This document shows, one piece after another, positions 28,146-36,342 of a DNA stretch of 64,000 bases. Made by a program: the position numbers and the translations under genes. The notes beneath the pieces are model-generated. The model did not search any database. It was not told the DNA's origin and saw nothing but the letters and a program-made list of their open reading frames with translations. This DNA is from Stenotrophomonas sp. ISL-67 (GTDB lineage Bacteria > Pseudomonadota > Gammaproteobacteria > Xanthomonadales > Xanthomonadaceae). The stretch lies in assembly GCF_018612915.1 (NCBI RefSeq), contig NZ_JAGGRL010000001.1:372001-436000 (forward strand), in the 5' to 3' direction. Within the stretch, counting starts at the first letter, position 1. The number at the start of each line of letters is the position of its first letter.

Positions 28146-28637
28146 TCAGGCGAACAGCGGCTGTGTGCGCGATTCGAGTTCGAGCAACGCCGCCTTGGTT
28201 TCCAGGCCGCCGCCGAAGCCGGTGAGTGCGCCGCTGCTGCCGATCACGCGGTGGCAGGGCAGCACGATCGGCAACGGGTTGCGTCCGTTGGCAGCACCCA
28301 CTGCGCGGCTGGCGGTGGGCTGGCCGATGTAGCGCGCCAGCTGCACATAGCTCCAGGTGTCGCCGAAGGGAATGTCGGCCAGCGCCTTCCATACCCGCAG
28401 CTGGAACCCGGTGCCGTGCGGGGCGAGCGGCAGCGCGAAGCTGCTGCGTTGGCCCCTCAGGTACTGCAGCAGCTGCGTGCGCGCATCGCGCAGCGCATGC
28501 GCATCACGCTGCCACTGCGCGCGGCCCTTGGCGTCGTGGCGGTTGGTCTCGAACAGGATGTGGTGAATGCCCTGGCTGTCGCCGGCCACGGTCAGCGCGC
28601 CGATGGGGCTGTCGAAGGTGTCGTAGAGCAGGTTCAT
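28146..28637 (-). CDS. ogt: Methylated-DNA--protein-cysteine methyltransferase (Ogt)
   Basis: A 163-residue suicide repair protein that removes O6-alkyl groups from guanine. The active site is PCHRV with acceptor Cys128. RAVGAANGRNP upstream is the DNA-binding/flipping region, and FQLRVWKALADIPFGDTWSY is the conserved helix-turn-helix. The MNLLYDTFDSPIGALTV start (ATG 28637) is typical Ogt. It begins 4 bases after the stop of the Ada-AlkA gene, so the two form an alkylation-damage operon. Confidence 0.96.
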   Translation of the reverse strand: MNLLYDTFDSPIGALTVAGDSQGIHHILFETNRHDAKGRAQWQRDAHALRDARTQLLQYLRGQRSSFALPLAPHGTGFQLRVWKALADIPFGDTWSYVQLARYIGQPTASRAVGAANGRNPLPIVLPCHRVIGSSGALTGFGGGLETKAALLELESRTQPLFA

Positions 28638-28641
28638 GCGG

Positions 28642-30099
28642 TTACTCCGAAACGGACGTGGCCAGATGCCACAGGTGCAGCACGGCGTAGGCACGCCAGG
28701 GCCGCCAGGCCTGCGAACGGGCCTCGGTGGCGCGTTCGCTCAAACGGGTATCGCCACCCAGCACCTGCTGCAGCACCAGGTCGCCGGCGGGGAAGGCATC
28801 GGGCAGCGCCAACGCGCGCAGCGCGATGTAGTGCGCGGTCCACGGCCCGATCCCGGGCAGCGCCACGCAGCGTTCGATGAAACTGTCCAGACGCTGGCCT
28901 GCATGGAAATCGAGGCGGCCGTCGGCCACGGCGGCGGCCACCGCGCGTACCGTTGCCGCGCGCGTGCGTGGCAGGCCGATGCCTTCCAGCGGGGCGTCGG
29001 CCAGTTGTGCCGGACTCGGGAACTGGCGGTCCAGCCCCTCGGGCATGCCGTCCAGCGGGGTGCCGAAACGGTCGACAACGCGACGTGCCAGGGTGATGGC
29101 TGCCGCTACGCTGACCTGCTGCCCGAGTACTGCCCGCACCGCCACCTCGAAACCGTCCCAGCCGCCGGGCACGCGCAGGCCGGGGCGCTGCGCGATGCCG
29201 CGCGCGAGCAGCGGGTCCTGGCCAAGGGTGGCGTGCACGATGCGCAGGTCCGCGTCCAGGTCGAAGATGCGCCGCACCCGGCGCACGATGCCGGGAATCG
29301 CGCGCGGATCGACCTGGCCCAATTGCAGCAGCAGCTCGGATCGGCGCGGATCGGCGGTGACCCGGATCACCGACGGGCGCTCGACCGGGCCAATCACGCG
29401 CTGGTAGCTGGTCGCGTCGATCTGCTCGATGCCCGGAATGCAGCGGCGGCGCAGGAAGCCCAGCATCGCGGCGAAATCCAGCGGCGGGCGGTACCCCAGG
29501 CGCAGGGTCAGTGCGCCGCCGGCCAGTGCGCCACGCTGGCGCCGGATGGCGGTGGGCGGCATGCCGCAGCCTTCCACGAAGGCGGCATTGAAGCGGCGCA
29601 GGCTGTTGTAGCCGGCGGCCATGGCCACGTCGGTGACCGGCAGCGCGGTTTCGGTCAGCAGCTGCTTGGCCAGCAGCAACCGGCGGGTGGCGTGGATCTG
29701 CGCCGGGGCCGCGCCCAGCCGCGCCACGAACAACCGCTGCAGCTGGCGGGCGCTCAGGCCCAGCCGGCCGGCCAGGTCGCCCACCGCCGCATCCTGCAGG
29801 AAGCCATCCTGGATCAGCGCCAGTGCGCGCTGCAGGGTTTCGTTGCTCAGGGCATCCTGCGCCTCCGGGGCCAGCTCCGGCCGGCAGCGCAGGCACGGAC
29901 GGAAGCCAGCGGCGGACGCAGCGGCGGCGGTGGGGTAGTAATCCACGTTGGCCGGTTTCGGCGCCGGGGCCGGGCACACCGGCCGGCAGTAAATGCCGGT
30001 GCTGCGCACGGCGGTGAAGAAAACGCCGTCGAAGCGCGCATCGCGGGCCAGGCGGGCGCTTTCGCAGGCGGCGTAGTCAAGGGGCAGGGCGGTGTCCAT
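28642..30099 (-). CDS. Ada-type regulator fused to AlkA 3-methyladenine DNA glycosylase
   Basis: A 485-residue three-part protein. Residues 1-80 form an Ada methylphosphotriester-sensing domain with zinc cysteines 38, 42, 69 and 72, the same numbering as in E. coli Ada (Cys38 is the acceptor there). About 85-185 is an AraC helix-turn-helix (VGDLAGRLGLSARQLQRLF, VAMAAGYNSLRRFNAAF). About 195-485 is the AlkA domain with helix-hairpin-helix LPGIGPWTAHYIALRAL and catalytic Asp in the AGDLVLQQ segment. It should sense DNA methylation, activate transcription and excise alkylated bases. The alkyltransferase half of E. coli Ada is absent, supplied instead by the separate ogt downstream. ATG 30099 matches the Ada start. 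Confidence 0.94.
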   Translation of the reverse strand: MDTALPLDYAACESARLARDARFDGVFFTAVRSTGIYCRPVCPAPAPKPANVDYYPTAAAASAAGFRPCLRCRPELAPEAQDALSNETLQRALALIQDGFLQDAAVGDLAGRLGLSARQLQRLFVARLGAAPAQIHATRRLLLAKQLLTETALPVTDVAMAAGYNSLRRFNAAFVEGCGMPPTAIRRQRGALAGGALTLRLGYRPPLDFAAMLGFLRRRCIPGIEQIDATSYQRVIGPVERPSVIRVTADPRRSELLLQLGQVDPRAIPGIVRRVRRIFDLDADLRIVHATLGQDPLLARGIAQRPGLRVPGGWDGFEVAVRAVLGQQVSVAAAITLARRVVDRFGTPLDGMPEGLDRQFPSPAQLADAPLEGIGLPRTRAATVRAVAAAVADGRLDFHAGQRLDSFIERCVALPGIGPWTAHYIALRALALPDAFPAGDLVLQQVLGGDTRLSERATEARSQAWRPWRAYAVLHLWHLATSVSE

Positions 30100-30269
30100 G
30101 GGGCCCAGTCTATGCGCCTGGACGGGGCTCGGCTCGCCGTTTTCGGACAGCAATGCCGACGGCGCCCGGCGTGGTTCAGGGCAGGTTGCCGCAGCGCCGG
30201 CCGGGCACACTAGACTGTGTATTCACGTGCCGTTTTCGGGCACGCCCTCTGTCGGGAAGCCGGGTGTCC

Positions 30270-31412
30270 ATGCTGCTCAAGTCGTGCTGGTTGTCGCTGT
30301 TGTGCCTGGGGCTGGCCGCCTGCAGCCAACTGGAGAATCCCGGTAACGTCACCGCCGCCGACAAGGCCGTGCGGGCGCAGACCGCCGACGGCGACCACAT
30401 GGTGTCGTTCAACGCCGCCGATGCGCCGCCTGCGCCGGCACCACCGCCGCGCAAGGGCGAGCAGGGCTGGCCAACGGTGGCCCTGGACAACGGCAAGGCC
30501 TGGCTGAGCTGCACCACCGGGTACGCGGAGGAAGGCGGCGATGGCGCCCCGCTGGAGGCGCTGGACCGTGCCAGCCTGGAAGCGGCCATCGCCCCCTGCG
30601 TTGAACGCGGCCTGCTGCGGGTTCGCTACGTGGGCAAGATCAATCCCGGCTTCGCCGAACTGGTGACGCGGATCGCGCTGGTGGCCGACGCGCAGCGCGT
30701 CTCGCGGCGCATCCTGGACCTGGATTCCAGCGGCGGCCAGGTCGAAGCGGCCATCGTGGCCGGCGATCGCATCGGCGAATCCAACTGGACCATCTGGGTG
30801 CGCGAAGGTTCGGTCTGCCACAGCGCCTGCGTGTTCGTGCTGGCGGCCGGCGACAACCGGCTGGTGTCGGGCAGGGTCGGCATCCACCGCATGATGCGGA
30901 TCAGTTCCAAGGCCACCTCGCGCGCCGAGCTCAACCTCGAACTCCACGAGGTCTACGACAACGTCAAGGATTACCTGCAGCGCAACGGCGTGGCGGTGGG
31001 CGTGGCCGACCTGATGATGACCGTGCCCAACCGCAGCCTGCGCCTGCTCAGCAGTGAAGAGCTGCGTCAGTTCGGCCTGGACGGCACCAATGCGGTGCAG
31101 GACGACCTGGAGCGGATCAAGCAGATGCGCAAGTGCGGCGATGATTTCGTACGCCGCAAGGATGCGTTCCTGGTTGCCTTCGACCAGGAGTGCAAGCGCG
31201 AGGGCAGCGAGCTGGACGTCATTACCCGCTGCGGGCAGACACTCAAGCAGCGCTTCGGCTTCCCGGATGTGGCCTGCCCGGACGAAAGCCCGTTGTCGGA
31301 AATCGATGTGTCCACGCTGTTGCCGAAAAGCGGGAAGCCGGGCGATGCGGTGGCCGAACGTACCGCCAGCGATGCCGAGCAGCCGGCAGATGAGGCGGCC
31401 GAGCGCAACTGA
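30270..31412 (+). CDS. Periplasmic ClpP/crotonase-fold lipoprotein (COG3904-like)
   Basis: A 380-residue exported protein. MLLKSCWLSLLCLGLAAC is a lipoprotein signal with Cys18 as the lipidated residue. A proline-rich stretch (about 52-62) leads to a ClpP-like core: ILDLDSSGGQVEAAI (oxyanion Gly-Gly near 155), CHSACVFVLAAG with candidate nucleophile Ser185, and GIHRMMR with candidate His206. This spacing resembles the ClpP Ser-His pair. A Cys-rich C-terminal domain (CGDDF, CKREG, CGQTL, VACPDE) has four cysteines that could form disulfides. Such stand-alone periplasmic ClpP-fold proteins are poorly characterised; protease activity is inferred. ATG 30270 gives the signal peptide. Confidence 0.72.
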   Translation: MLLKSCWLSLLCLGLAACSQLENPGNVTAADKAVRAQTADGDHMVSFNAADAPPAPAPPPRKGEQGWPTVALDNGKAWLSCTTGYAEEGGDGAPLEALDRASLEAAIAPCVERGLLRVRYVGKINPGFAELVTRIALVADAQRVSRRILDLDSSGGQVEAAIVAGDRIGESNWTIWVREGSVCHSACVFVLAAGDNRLVSGRVGIHRMMRISSKATSRAELNLELHEVYDNVKDYLQRNGVAVGVADLMMTVPNRSLRLLSSEELRQFGLDGTNAVQDDLERIKQMRKCGDDFVRRKDAFLVAFDQECKREGSELDVITRCGQTLKQRFGFPDVACPDESPLSEIDVSTLLPKSGKPGDAVAERTASDAEQPADEAAERN

Positions 31413-31473
31413 CGGCCTGCTCACGGCATTCCCGTAGACTGCAACGCAGCCCACTGCTGCCTACGGTGTCCCG

Positions 31474-32010
31474 ATGCGCGTTCCGCTGCTGCTGTCGCTC
31501 CTGCTTCCCGCCGTTGCCATGGCCCAGGCGCCAGCCCCGGCCCCGGCCACCCCGGCACCGGCCCCCGCGCGCCCGGCACCCACCGCACCGGCTGCGCCGG
31601 CACGCCCGGCGCTGACCCCGGCCCAGCAGGCGCAGGTGCAGAAGCAGGACCAGGAGATGGCCGCTGCCGGCTTGAAAGTGGCCACGCTCGTGGACACTGG
31701 GCGCGCGGGCGAGGCCTGGAAGGGCGCTTCCGGAGTGGCCCGAAGATCGGTCACCGAGCCGGCGTTCGTAGCCCAGCTCGACAGCGATCGCAAGCGCCTC
31801 GGCGCGCTGGTCTCGCGCGGCCAACCGGTGGTGACCCGGGTCAAGTACAAGTCGGGCGCCCCGGTGCCCGAAGGGCTGTACATCAACGTCAGCTTCCCTA
31901 CCCGGTTTGCCAACAGCGCGCAGCCGGTACGTGAGCTGGTCTCGTTCCGTTTCGATGAAGACAGGGTCTGGCGCCTGGCCGGTTACAGCGTGCGCGCCGC
32001 CGCTCCCTGA
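31474..32010 (+). CDS. DUF4019 domain exported protein
   Basis: A 178-residue protein of unknown function with a cleavable signal peptide (MRVPLLLSLLLPAVAMAQA). An Ala/Pro-rich spacer (residues about 20-47, repeats of PAPAP) precedes the DUF4019 domain. That domain is recognised by LVDTGRAGEAWKGASGVARR, the RLGALVSRGQPV segment and GLYINVSFPTRF...VRELVSFRFDEDRVWRLAGY. DUF4019 proteins are probably periplasmic small-molecule or protein-binding modules of the NTF2-like type. It lies 61 bases after the ClpP-fold gene and 18 before the MAPEG gene on the same strand. Confidence 0.8.
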   Translation: MRVPLLLSLLLPAVAMAQAPAPAPATPAPAPARPAPTAPAAPARPALTPAQQAQVQKQDQEMAAAGLKVATLVDTGRAGEAWKGASGVARRSVTEPAFVAQLDSDRKRLGALVSRGQPVVTRVKYKSGAPVPEGLYINVSFPTRFANSAQPVRELVSFRFDEDRVWRLAGYSVRAAAP

Positions 32011-32028
32011 TTGCAGGAGGAACATCGC

Positions 32029-32430
32029 ATGAGTATCGAAATCCAGATGCTGGGCTGGGCCATCGTGCTCGGTCTGCTGCAGGTGATGTTGGCCGCCGGT
32101 GCGGTGACCCGCGAACGCGGGTTGGCGTGGAATGCCTCGGCACGCGATGGCGTACCGCCGCCGCCGGGGCCGCTGGCCGCGCGCCTGCAGCGCGCGCAGG
32201 CCAATTTCCTGGAAACCTTCCCGTTCTTTGCCGCCGCCGTGCTGGCGGTGGTGCTGACCCAGCGCCAGGACGCCACCACCGCGCTGGCCGTGCAGCTGTA
32301 TTTCTGGGCGCGGCTGGTTTACGTGCCGCTGTATGCCGCCGGCATTCCCTACCTCCGCAGCCTGGTCTGGGTGGCGTCGCTGCTGGGCATCGTGCTGCTG
32401 TTGTGGCGGTTGTTGCACGGCCTGGCGTGA
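32029..32430 (+). CDS. MAPEG family membrane protein
   Basis: A 133-residue four-helix membrane protein of the MAPEG superfamily, which includes glutathione transferases and eicosanoid enzymes; many bacterial members have no known role. Hydrophobic segments: MLGWAIVLGLLQVMLAAGAV, FFAAAVLAVVL, a YFWARLVYVPLYAAGIPYLR stretch (the family's conserved RxxY-type motif) and VWVASLLGIVLLLWRLLHGL. RVQRAQANFLETFP-type sequence (LQRAQANFLETFP) is also a MAPEG hallmark. ATG 32029 has GGAGGA 8 bases upstream. Confidence 0.88.
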   Translation: MSIEIQMLGWAIVLGLLQVMLAAGAVTRERGLAWNASARDGVPPPPGPLAARLQRAQANFLETFPFFAAAVLAVVLTQRQDATTALAVQLYFWARLVYVPLYAAGIPYLRSLVWVASLLGIVLLLWRLLHGLA

Positions 32431-32517
32431 ACCGCCGCCGACGCGCCTGATCCAGATCAAGAGCGGGTCCGTCCGCGAGCGGTAAGCTCGATCGTGGACA
32501 AGCAACGGGAACGGATC

Positions 32518-33717
32518 ATGCCGGACGCTCGCGCGATGAATGTGAATGTGGAGGTGGATGTGCTGGTGGTGGGCGCTGGACCGGCCGGGCTGTGTTTCGC
32601 CCGTGCGCTGGCCGGCAGCGGCCTGCGCGTGGTGGTGGTGGAGCAGCAGCCGCGCGCGGCACTGGCCGAGCCTGGCTTCGATGGGCGCGAGATCGCGCTC
32701 ACCCATGCGTCGCGGCACATCCTGGAGCAGCTGGGCCTGTGGGAGCGCCTGGACTCCCATGAAATATCGCCATTGCGCGATGCCAAAGTCATGGACGGCG
32801 GCTCGCCGTTCGCATTGACCTTCGCCGCACGCGACGCGCAGGGCGGCGACCTGGGCTGGCTGGTCCCCAATCACCTGATCCGCCGCGCGGCATGGGACAG
32901 CGTGCAGGGCCAGGCCGACCTCGACATTCTCGACGCGTGCAGCGTGCGTGGCATCGTGCCCGGTGCGCGGCACAGCGAGGTCACCCTCACTGATGGCCGT
33001 CGGCTGCAGGCGCGGCTGGTGGTGGCTGCCGACAGCCGGTTCTCGTCCACCCGGCGCATGCTGGGCATCGGTGCGCGCATGCGCGACTTCGGCAAGTCGA
33101 TGCTGGTATGCCGCATGCAGATCGAGGTGCCACACCAGCACACCGCGTGGGAATGGTTCGGCTATGGCCGCACCATGGCACTGCTGCCCCTCAACGGCGG
33201 GCAGGCCTCGGCAGTGATCACCCTGCCGCCGCGTGACATCGAGGCGCTGCTGGCGCAGGACGAAGCGAGCTTCGGGCGCAGCATCAGTACCTGTTTCGAA
33301 CACCGGCTGGGCGCGATGACGCCGGTGGCGCGCGCCCTCGCGTACCCGCTGGTGGGGGTGTATGCCAATGCGTTCGTGGGCGAGCGCTGCGCGCTGATCG
33401 GCGATGCGGCGGTGGGCATGCACCCGGTCACCGCGCACGGTTTCAACCTGGGCCTGCAGAGCCAGGACCGGTTGGCGGCGGTGCTGTGCCGGGCGGCAGG
33501 GCGGGGTACCGATATCGCCGCCCCCGCTGGCCTGGCCACCTACGAGCGCGGGCACCGGCTGGCCTCGCGGCCGTTGTACGAGGCGACCAACGCGATCGCC
33601 ACGCTCTATACCGACGACCGCCTGCCGGCGCGGGTGCTGCGCCGGGCGGGGTTGCGGCTGGCCCATGGGGTGGCGCCGTTCCGGCAGTTGATTGCCGCGC
33701 ACCTCACCCAACATTGA
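32518..33717 (+). CDS. FAD-dependent monooxygenase of the UbiH/UbiM family
   Basis: A 399-residue flavoprotein hydroxylase. The N-terminal dinucleotide motif is VVGAGPAGLCFARAL and the second FAD motif is CALIGDAAVGMHPVTAHGFN (GD plus HP), standard for the aromatic hydroxylase family. The overall match is to ubiquinone ring hydroxylases, probably UbiM, which hydroxylates demethoxyubiquinol in some proteobacteria. HPVTAHGFNLGL replaces the more common HPLAGQGLN, consistent with UbiM-type sequences. Start ATG 32518 follows GGGAACGG; ATG 32536 is an alternative. Assignment to ubiquinone synthesis is inferred from similarity alone. Confidence 0.82.
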   Translation: MPDARAMNVNVEVDVLVVGAGPAGLCFARALAGSGLRVVVVEQQPRAALAEPGFDGREIALTHASRHILEQLGLWERLDSHEISPLRDAKVMDGGSPFALTFAARDAQGGDLGWLVPNHLIRRAAWDSVQGQADLDILDACSVRGIVPGARHSEVTLTDGRRLQARLVVAADSRFSSTRRMLGIGARMRDFGKSMLVCRMQIEVPHQHTAWEWFGYGRTMALLPLNGGQASAVITLPPRDIEALLAQDEASFGRSISTCFEHRLGAMTPVARALAYPLVGVYANAFVGERCALIGDAAVGMHPVTAHGFNLGLQSQDRLAAVLCRAAGRGTDIAAPAGLATYERGHRLASRPLYEATNAIATLYTDDRLPARVLRRAGLRLAHGVAPFRQLIAAHLTQH

Positions 33718-33721
33718 CGCC

Positions 33722-33952
33722 TTACGGGGCGTCGGAATCGGCGATGACGTTGATGACGGTGTCGCCGAACTGGACCTGCTGGCCGCCGCGGATCTTGCAG
33801 GCCTTGCGCAGTTCCACCTCGCCATCGACCCGCACCTGGCCGTCGCCGATCACGGTCTTGGCTTCGCCGCCGCTGGTGACCAGGTCGGCCAGCTTGAGCA
33901 GCTGCTTGAGCTCGACGTACTCGCGGTCCAGTTCAAATTCGAGGGTCTGCAT
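33722..33952 (-). CDS. Small S4-domain RNA-binding protein (YbcJ-like)
   Basis: A 76-residue protein consisting of a single S4 domain: YVELKQLLKLADLVTSGGEAK, then GQVRVDGEVELRKACKIRGG, then V-x-FGD. This fold binds structured RNA, and E. coli YbcJ is the closest known type. The role is unknown. The start ATG 33952 is chosen from the family N-terminus, since the frame is open to 34222 without recognisable sequence. It converges with the monooxygenase gene (4 bases between) and is divergent from the DEAD-box helicase. Confidence 0.88.
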   Translation of the reverse strand: MQTLEFELDREYVELKQLLKLADLVTSGGEAKTVIGDGQVRVDGEVELRKACKIRGGQQVQFGDTVINVIADSDAP

Positions 33953-34220
33953 GGAGCGGGGTATCCTGGGAAGGGGCGCGGACGGTGGGCCGGGCCGAAA
34001 GAGGGCGCGTATTGTGCGCCAGCACGCGCCAGAACGGCATACATGCCGGAATCTGTACACGATGTTCAGGATCCATGCGGTATCATCGCGCCCTGAGCGA
34101 GTGAATTCTCCTCCGACCGAGCAGCGCCAGGGCACGCGATAAGAAAGGGCGCCCAAAGCGCGGACCATCCCCTTTTTTATGTCACTGCCAAGTTTACCGG
34201 TAGTGCCTTCGGAGTTCCCC
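33953..34220. promoter_or_regulatory. Shared upstream region of the S4 and DEAD-box genes, long helicase leader
   Basis: This 268-base non-coding stretch separates divergent genes. Near its right end, AAAGGGCGC (34145-34153) can pair weakly around 34159-34176 with a GCGC and a CCCTTTTTT tract, a possible attenuator-like hairpin with a U run about 45 bases before the helicase start. Cold-shock helicase mRNAs often have regulatory leaders; that role here is a guess. Confidence 0.3.
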
Positions 34221-36176
34221 ATGTCCCAAGAATCCCCCGCGCCGCTGCTGTTTGCAGACCTCGGCCTGTCCGACGCTGTGATGAAGGCCGTTGCCGCCGT
34301 CGGTTATGAAACCCCGTCGCCGATCCAGGCCGCCACCATCCCGGCGATGCTGGAAGGCCGCGACGTGCTCGGCCAGGCCCAGACCGGCACCGGCAAGACC
34401 GCCGCCTTCGCGCTGCCGGTCCTGTCCAACCTCGATTTCAACCAGACCAAGCCGCAGGTGCTGGTGCTGGCACCTACCCGCGAACTGGCCATCCAGGTCG
34501 CCGAGGCGTTCCAGACCTACTCCTCGGGCATCCCCGGGTTCCGCGTGCTGCCGGTTTACGGCGGCCAGCCTTACGGCCAGCAGCTGCAGGCCCTGCGCCG
34601 TGGCGTGCACGTCATCGTCGGCACCCCGGGCCGGGTGATCGATCACCTCGAACGCGGCACCCTGGACCTGTCCGAGCTGAAGACGCTGGTCCTGGACGAA
34701 GCCGATGAAATGCTGCGCATGGGCTTCATCGACGATGTCGAAACGGTCCTGAAGAAGCTGCCGGAGACCCGCCAGGTCGCGCTGTTCTCGGCCACCATGC
34801 CGTCGCAGATCCGCCGCATCGCGCAGACGTACCTGAAGAACCCGGCCGAAGTCACCATCGTCAGCAAGACCACCACGTCGGCCAACATCCGCCAGCGTTA
34901 CTGGTGGGTGAGCGGCATGCACAAGCTGGATGCACTGACCCGCATCCTGGAAGTGGAACCGTTCGACGCGATGATCATCTTCTCGCGCACCAAGGCGGCC
35001 ACCGAAGAGCTGGCCGAGAAGCTGCAGGCGCGTGGCCTGGCCGCTGCCGCCATCAACGGCGACATGCAGCAGGCGCAGCGCGAGCGCACCATCGGCATGC
35101 TGAAGGAAGGCAAGCTGGACATCCTGGTGGCCACCGACGTGGCCGCGCGCGGCCTGGACGTGGAGCGCATCAGCCACGTGCTGAACTACGACATCCCGTA
35201 CGACACCGAAAGCTACGTGCACCGCATCGGCCGTACCGGCCGTGCCGGCCGCACCGGTGATGCGATCCTGTTCGCCACCCCGCGCGAGAAGGGCATGCTG
35301 CGTGCGATCGAACGCGCCACCCGCCAGCCGATCGAAGAAATGCAGTTGCCGAGCGTGGACGCGGTCAACGACACCCGCATCAACAAGTTCATGAGCCGCA
35401 TCAGCGATACCCTCGATGCCGGTGGCACCGAATTCTACCGCGACCTGCTGCAGAAGCTGGAAGGCGAGAAGAACGTGCCGGCGATCGACATCGCCGCCGC
35501 GCTGGCCAAGCTGCTGCAGGGCGACGCGCCGTTCCTGCTGACCCCGCCGGTGCGTGGCGCGCGTGAAGAGCGCGCCCCGCGCAGCAATGACCGCAATGAT
35601 CGTGGCGAGCGTCCGGCCCGTTTCGAACCGCGCTTCGAGCGTGGCCCGCATCGTGAAGACGACCGTGGCCCGCGTCCGCCGCGTCCCGAAGGCGATTTCG
35701 GCAACAGCGACGGGGGCTTCGAGCGCGCCCCGCGCCGTGACATCGCCCCGCGCGGTGCCGCCGAGCCAGGCATGGAAACCTTCCGCATCGAAGTGGGCCA
35801 TGTGCATGGCGTCAAGCCGGGCAACATCGTCGGCGCGATCGCCAACGAAGCCGGGCTGGAAAGCCGCTTCATCGGCCGCATCGACATCCACGACGATTTC
35901 TCGGTACTGGACCTGCCCGCCGAAATGCCGGCCGACCTGCTCAGCCACCTGAAGAAGGTGTGGGTGTCGGGCCAGCAGCTGCAGATGCGCAAGGTCGAGC
36001 CGGGTGAAGACCTCACCCCGTCGGCACGCCCGCCGTTCAAGCCGAAGTTCGGCCGTGGCGGCAAGCCGGGTGGCCCGGGTGGCCACCGTGGTCCGGGCGG
36101 CCCGGGCGGCCCGGGCGGCAACGATCGTCCGCCGCGTCGTGACGGCTTCAAGCCGCGCGGTCCGCGCAACGGCTGA
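34221..36176 (+). CDS. deaD: DEAD-box ATP-dependent RNA helicase DeaD/CsdA
   Basis: A 651-residue helicase that unwinds RNA in ribosome assembly and mRNA decay, notably in the cold. Motifs: Q-motif region (FADLGLSDAV...YETPSPIQ), Walker A AQTGTGKT (53-60), PTRELA, DEAD (159-162), SAT, and the lobe-2 motif HRIGRTGRAGRTG. A DbpA-like RNA-binding domain follows (about 525-600, FRIEVGHVHGVKPGNIVGAI). The end is a Gly/Arg/Pro-rich basic tail (GGPGGHRGPGGPGGPGGN) that should bind RNA. An acidic/basic RGD-rich linker (about 455-515) joins them. ATG 34221 follows GGAG by 7 bases. A UUCG-loop terminator follows. Confidence 0.96.
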   Translation: MSQESPAPLLFADLGLSDAVMKAVAAVGYETPSPIQAATIPAMLEGRDVLGQAQTGTGKTAAFALPVLSNLDFNQTKPQVLVLAPTRELAIQVAEAFQTYSSGIPGFRVLPVYGGQPYGQQLQALRRGVHVIVGTPGRVIDHLERGTLDLSELKTLVLDEADEMLRMGFIDDVETVLKKLPETRQVALFSATMPSQIRRIAQTYLKNPAEVTIVSKTTTSANIRQRYWWVSGMHKLDALTRILEVEPFDAMIIFSRTKAATEELAEKLQARGLAAAAINGDMQQAQRERTIGMLKEGKLDILVATDVAARGLDVERISHVLNYDIPYDTESYVHRIGRTGRAGRTGDAILFATPREKGMLRAIERATRQPIEEMQLPSVDAVNDTRINKFMSRISDTLDAGGTEFYRDLLQKLEGEKNVPAIDIAAALAKLLQGDAPFLLTPPVRGAREERAPRSNDRNDRGERPARFEPRFERGPHREDDRGPRPPRPEGDFGNSDGGFERAPRRDIAPRGAAEPGMETFRIEVGHVHGVKPGNIVGAIANEAGLESRFIGRIDIHDDFSVLDLPAEMPADLLSHLKKVWVSGQQLQMRKVEPGEDLTPSARPPFKPKFGRGGKPGGPGGHRGPGGPGGPGGNDRPPRRDGFKPRGPRNG

Positions 36177-36200
36177 TCGCGCCGCGATCGCGTAAAGCAC

Positions 36201-36231
36201 AACGCCAGCCTTCGGGCTGGCGTTGTTGTTT
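36201..36231 (+). terminator. Intrinsic terminator of deaD
   Basis: AACGCCAGCC-TTCG-GGCTGGCGTT is a perfect 10-bp stem closed by a stable TTCG tetraloop, followed by GTTGTTT, 24 bases after the deaD stop. Confidence 0.88.
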
Positions 36232-36342
36232 CAGCTTCCTGAGCGGGCACGGGAGAAAACTTCGCGCCGTATCAACAGTGCTGGTCCTAGCCTGAGTTGG
36301 CAGGACACATTGCAGGGCAGAACTGGCCGTCGGAGATCCGTG

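Noticed and set aside
30125..30150. Second copy of the TetR operator-like CGGACAGCAATG... before the ClpP-fold lipoprotein
   Set aside because: Only the left half (CGGACA) matches; the right half is not a complement, so symmetry is lost.
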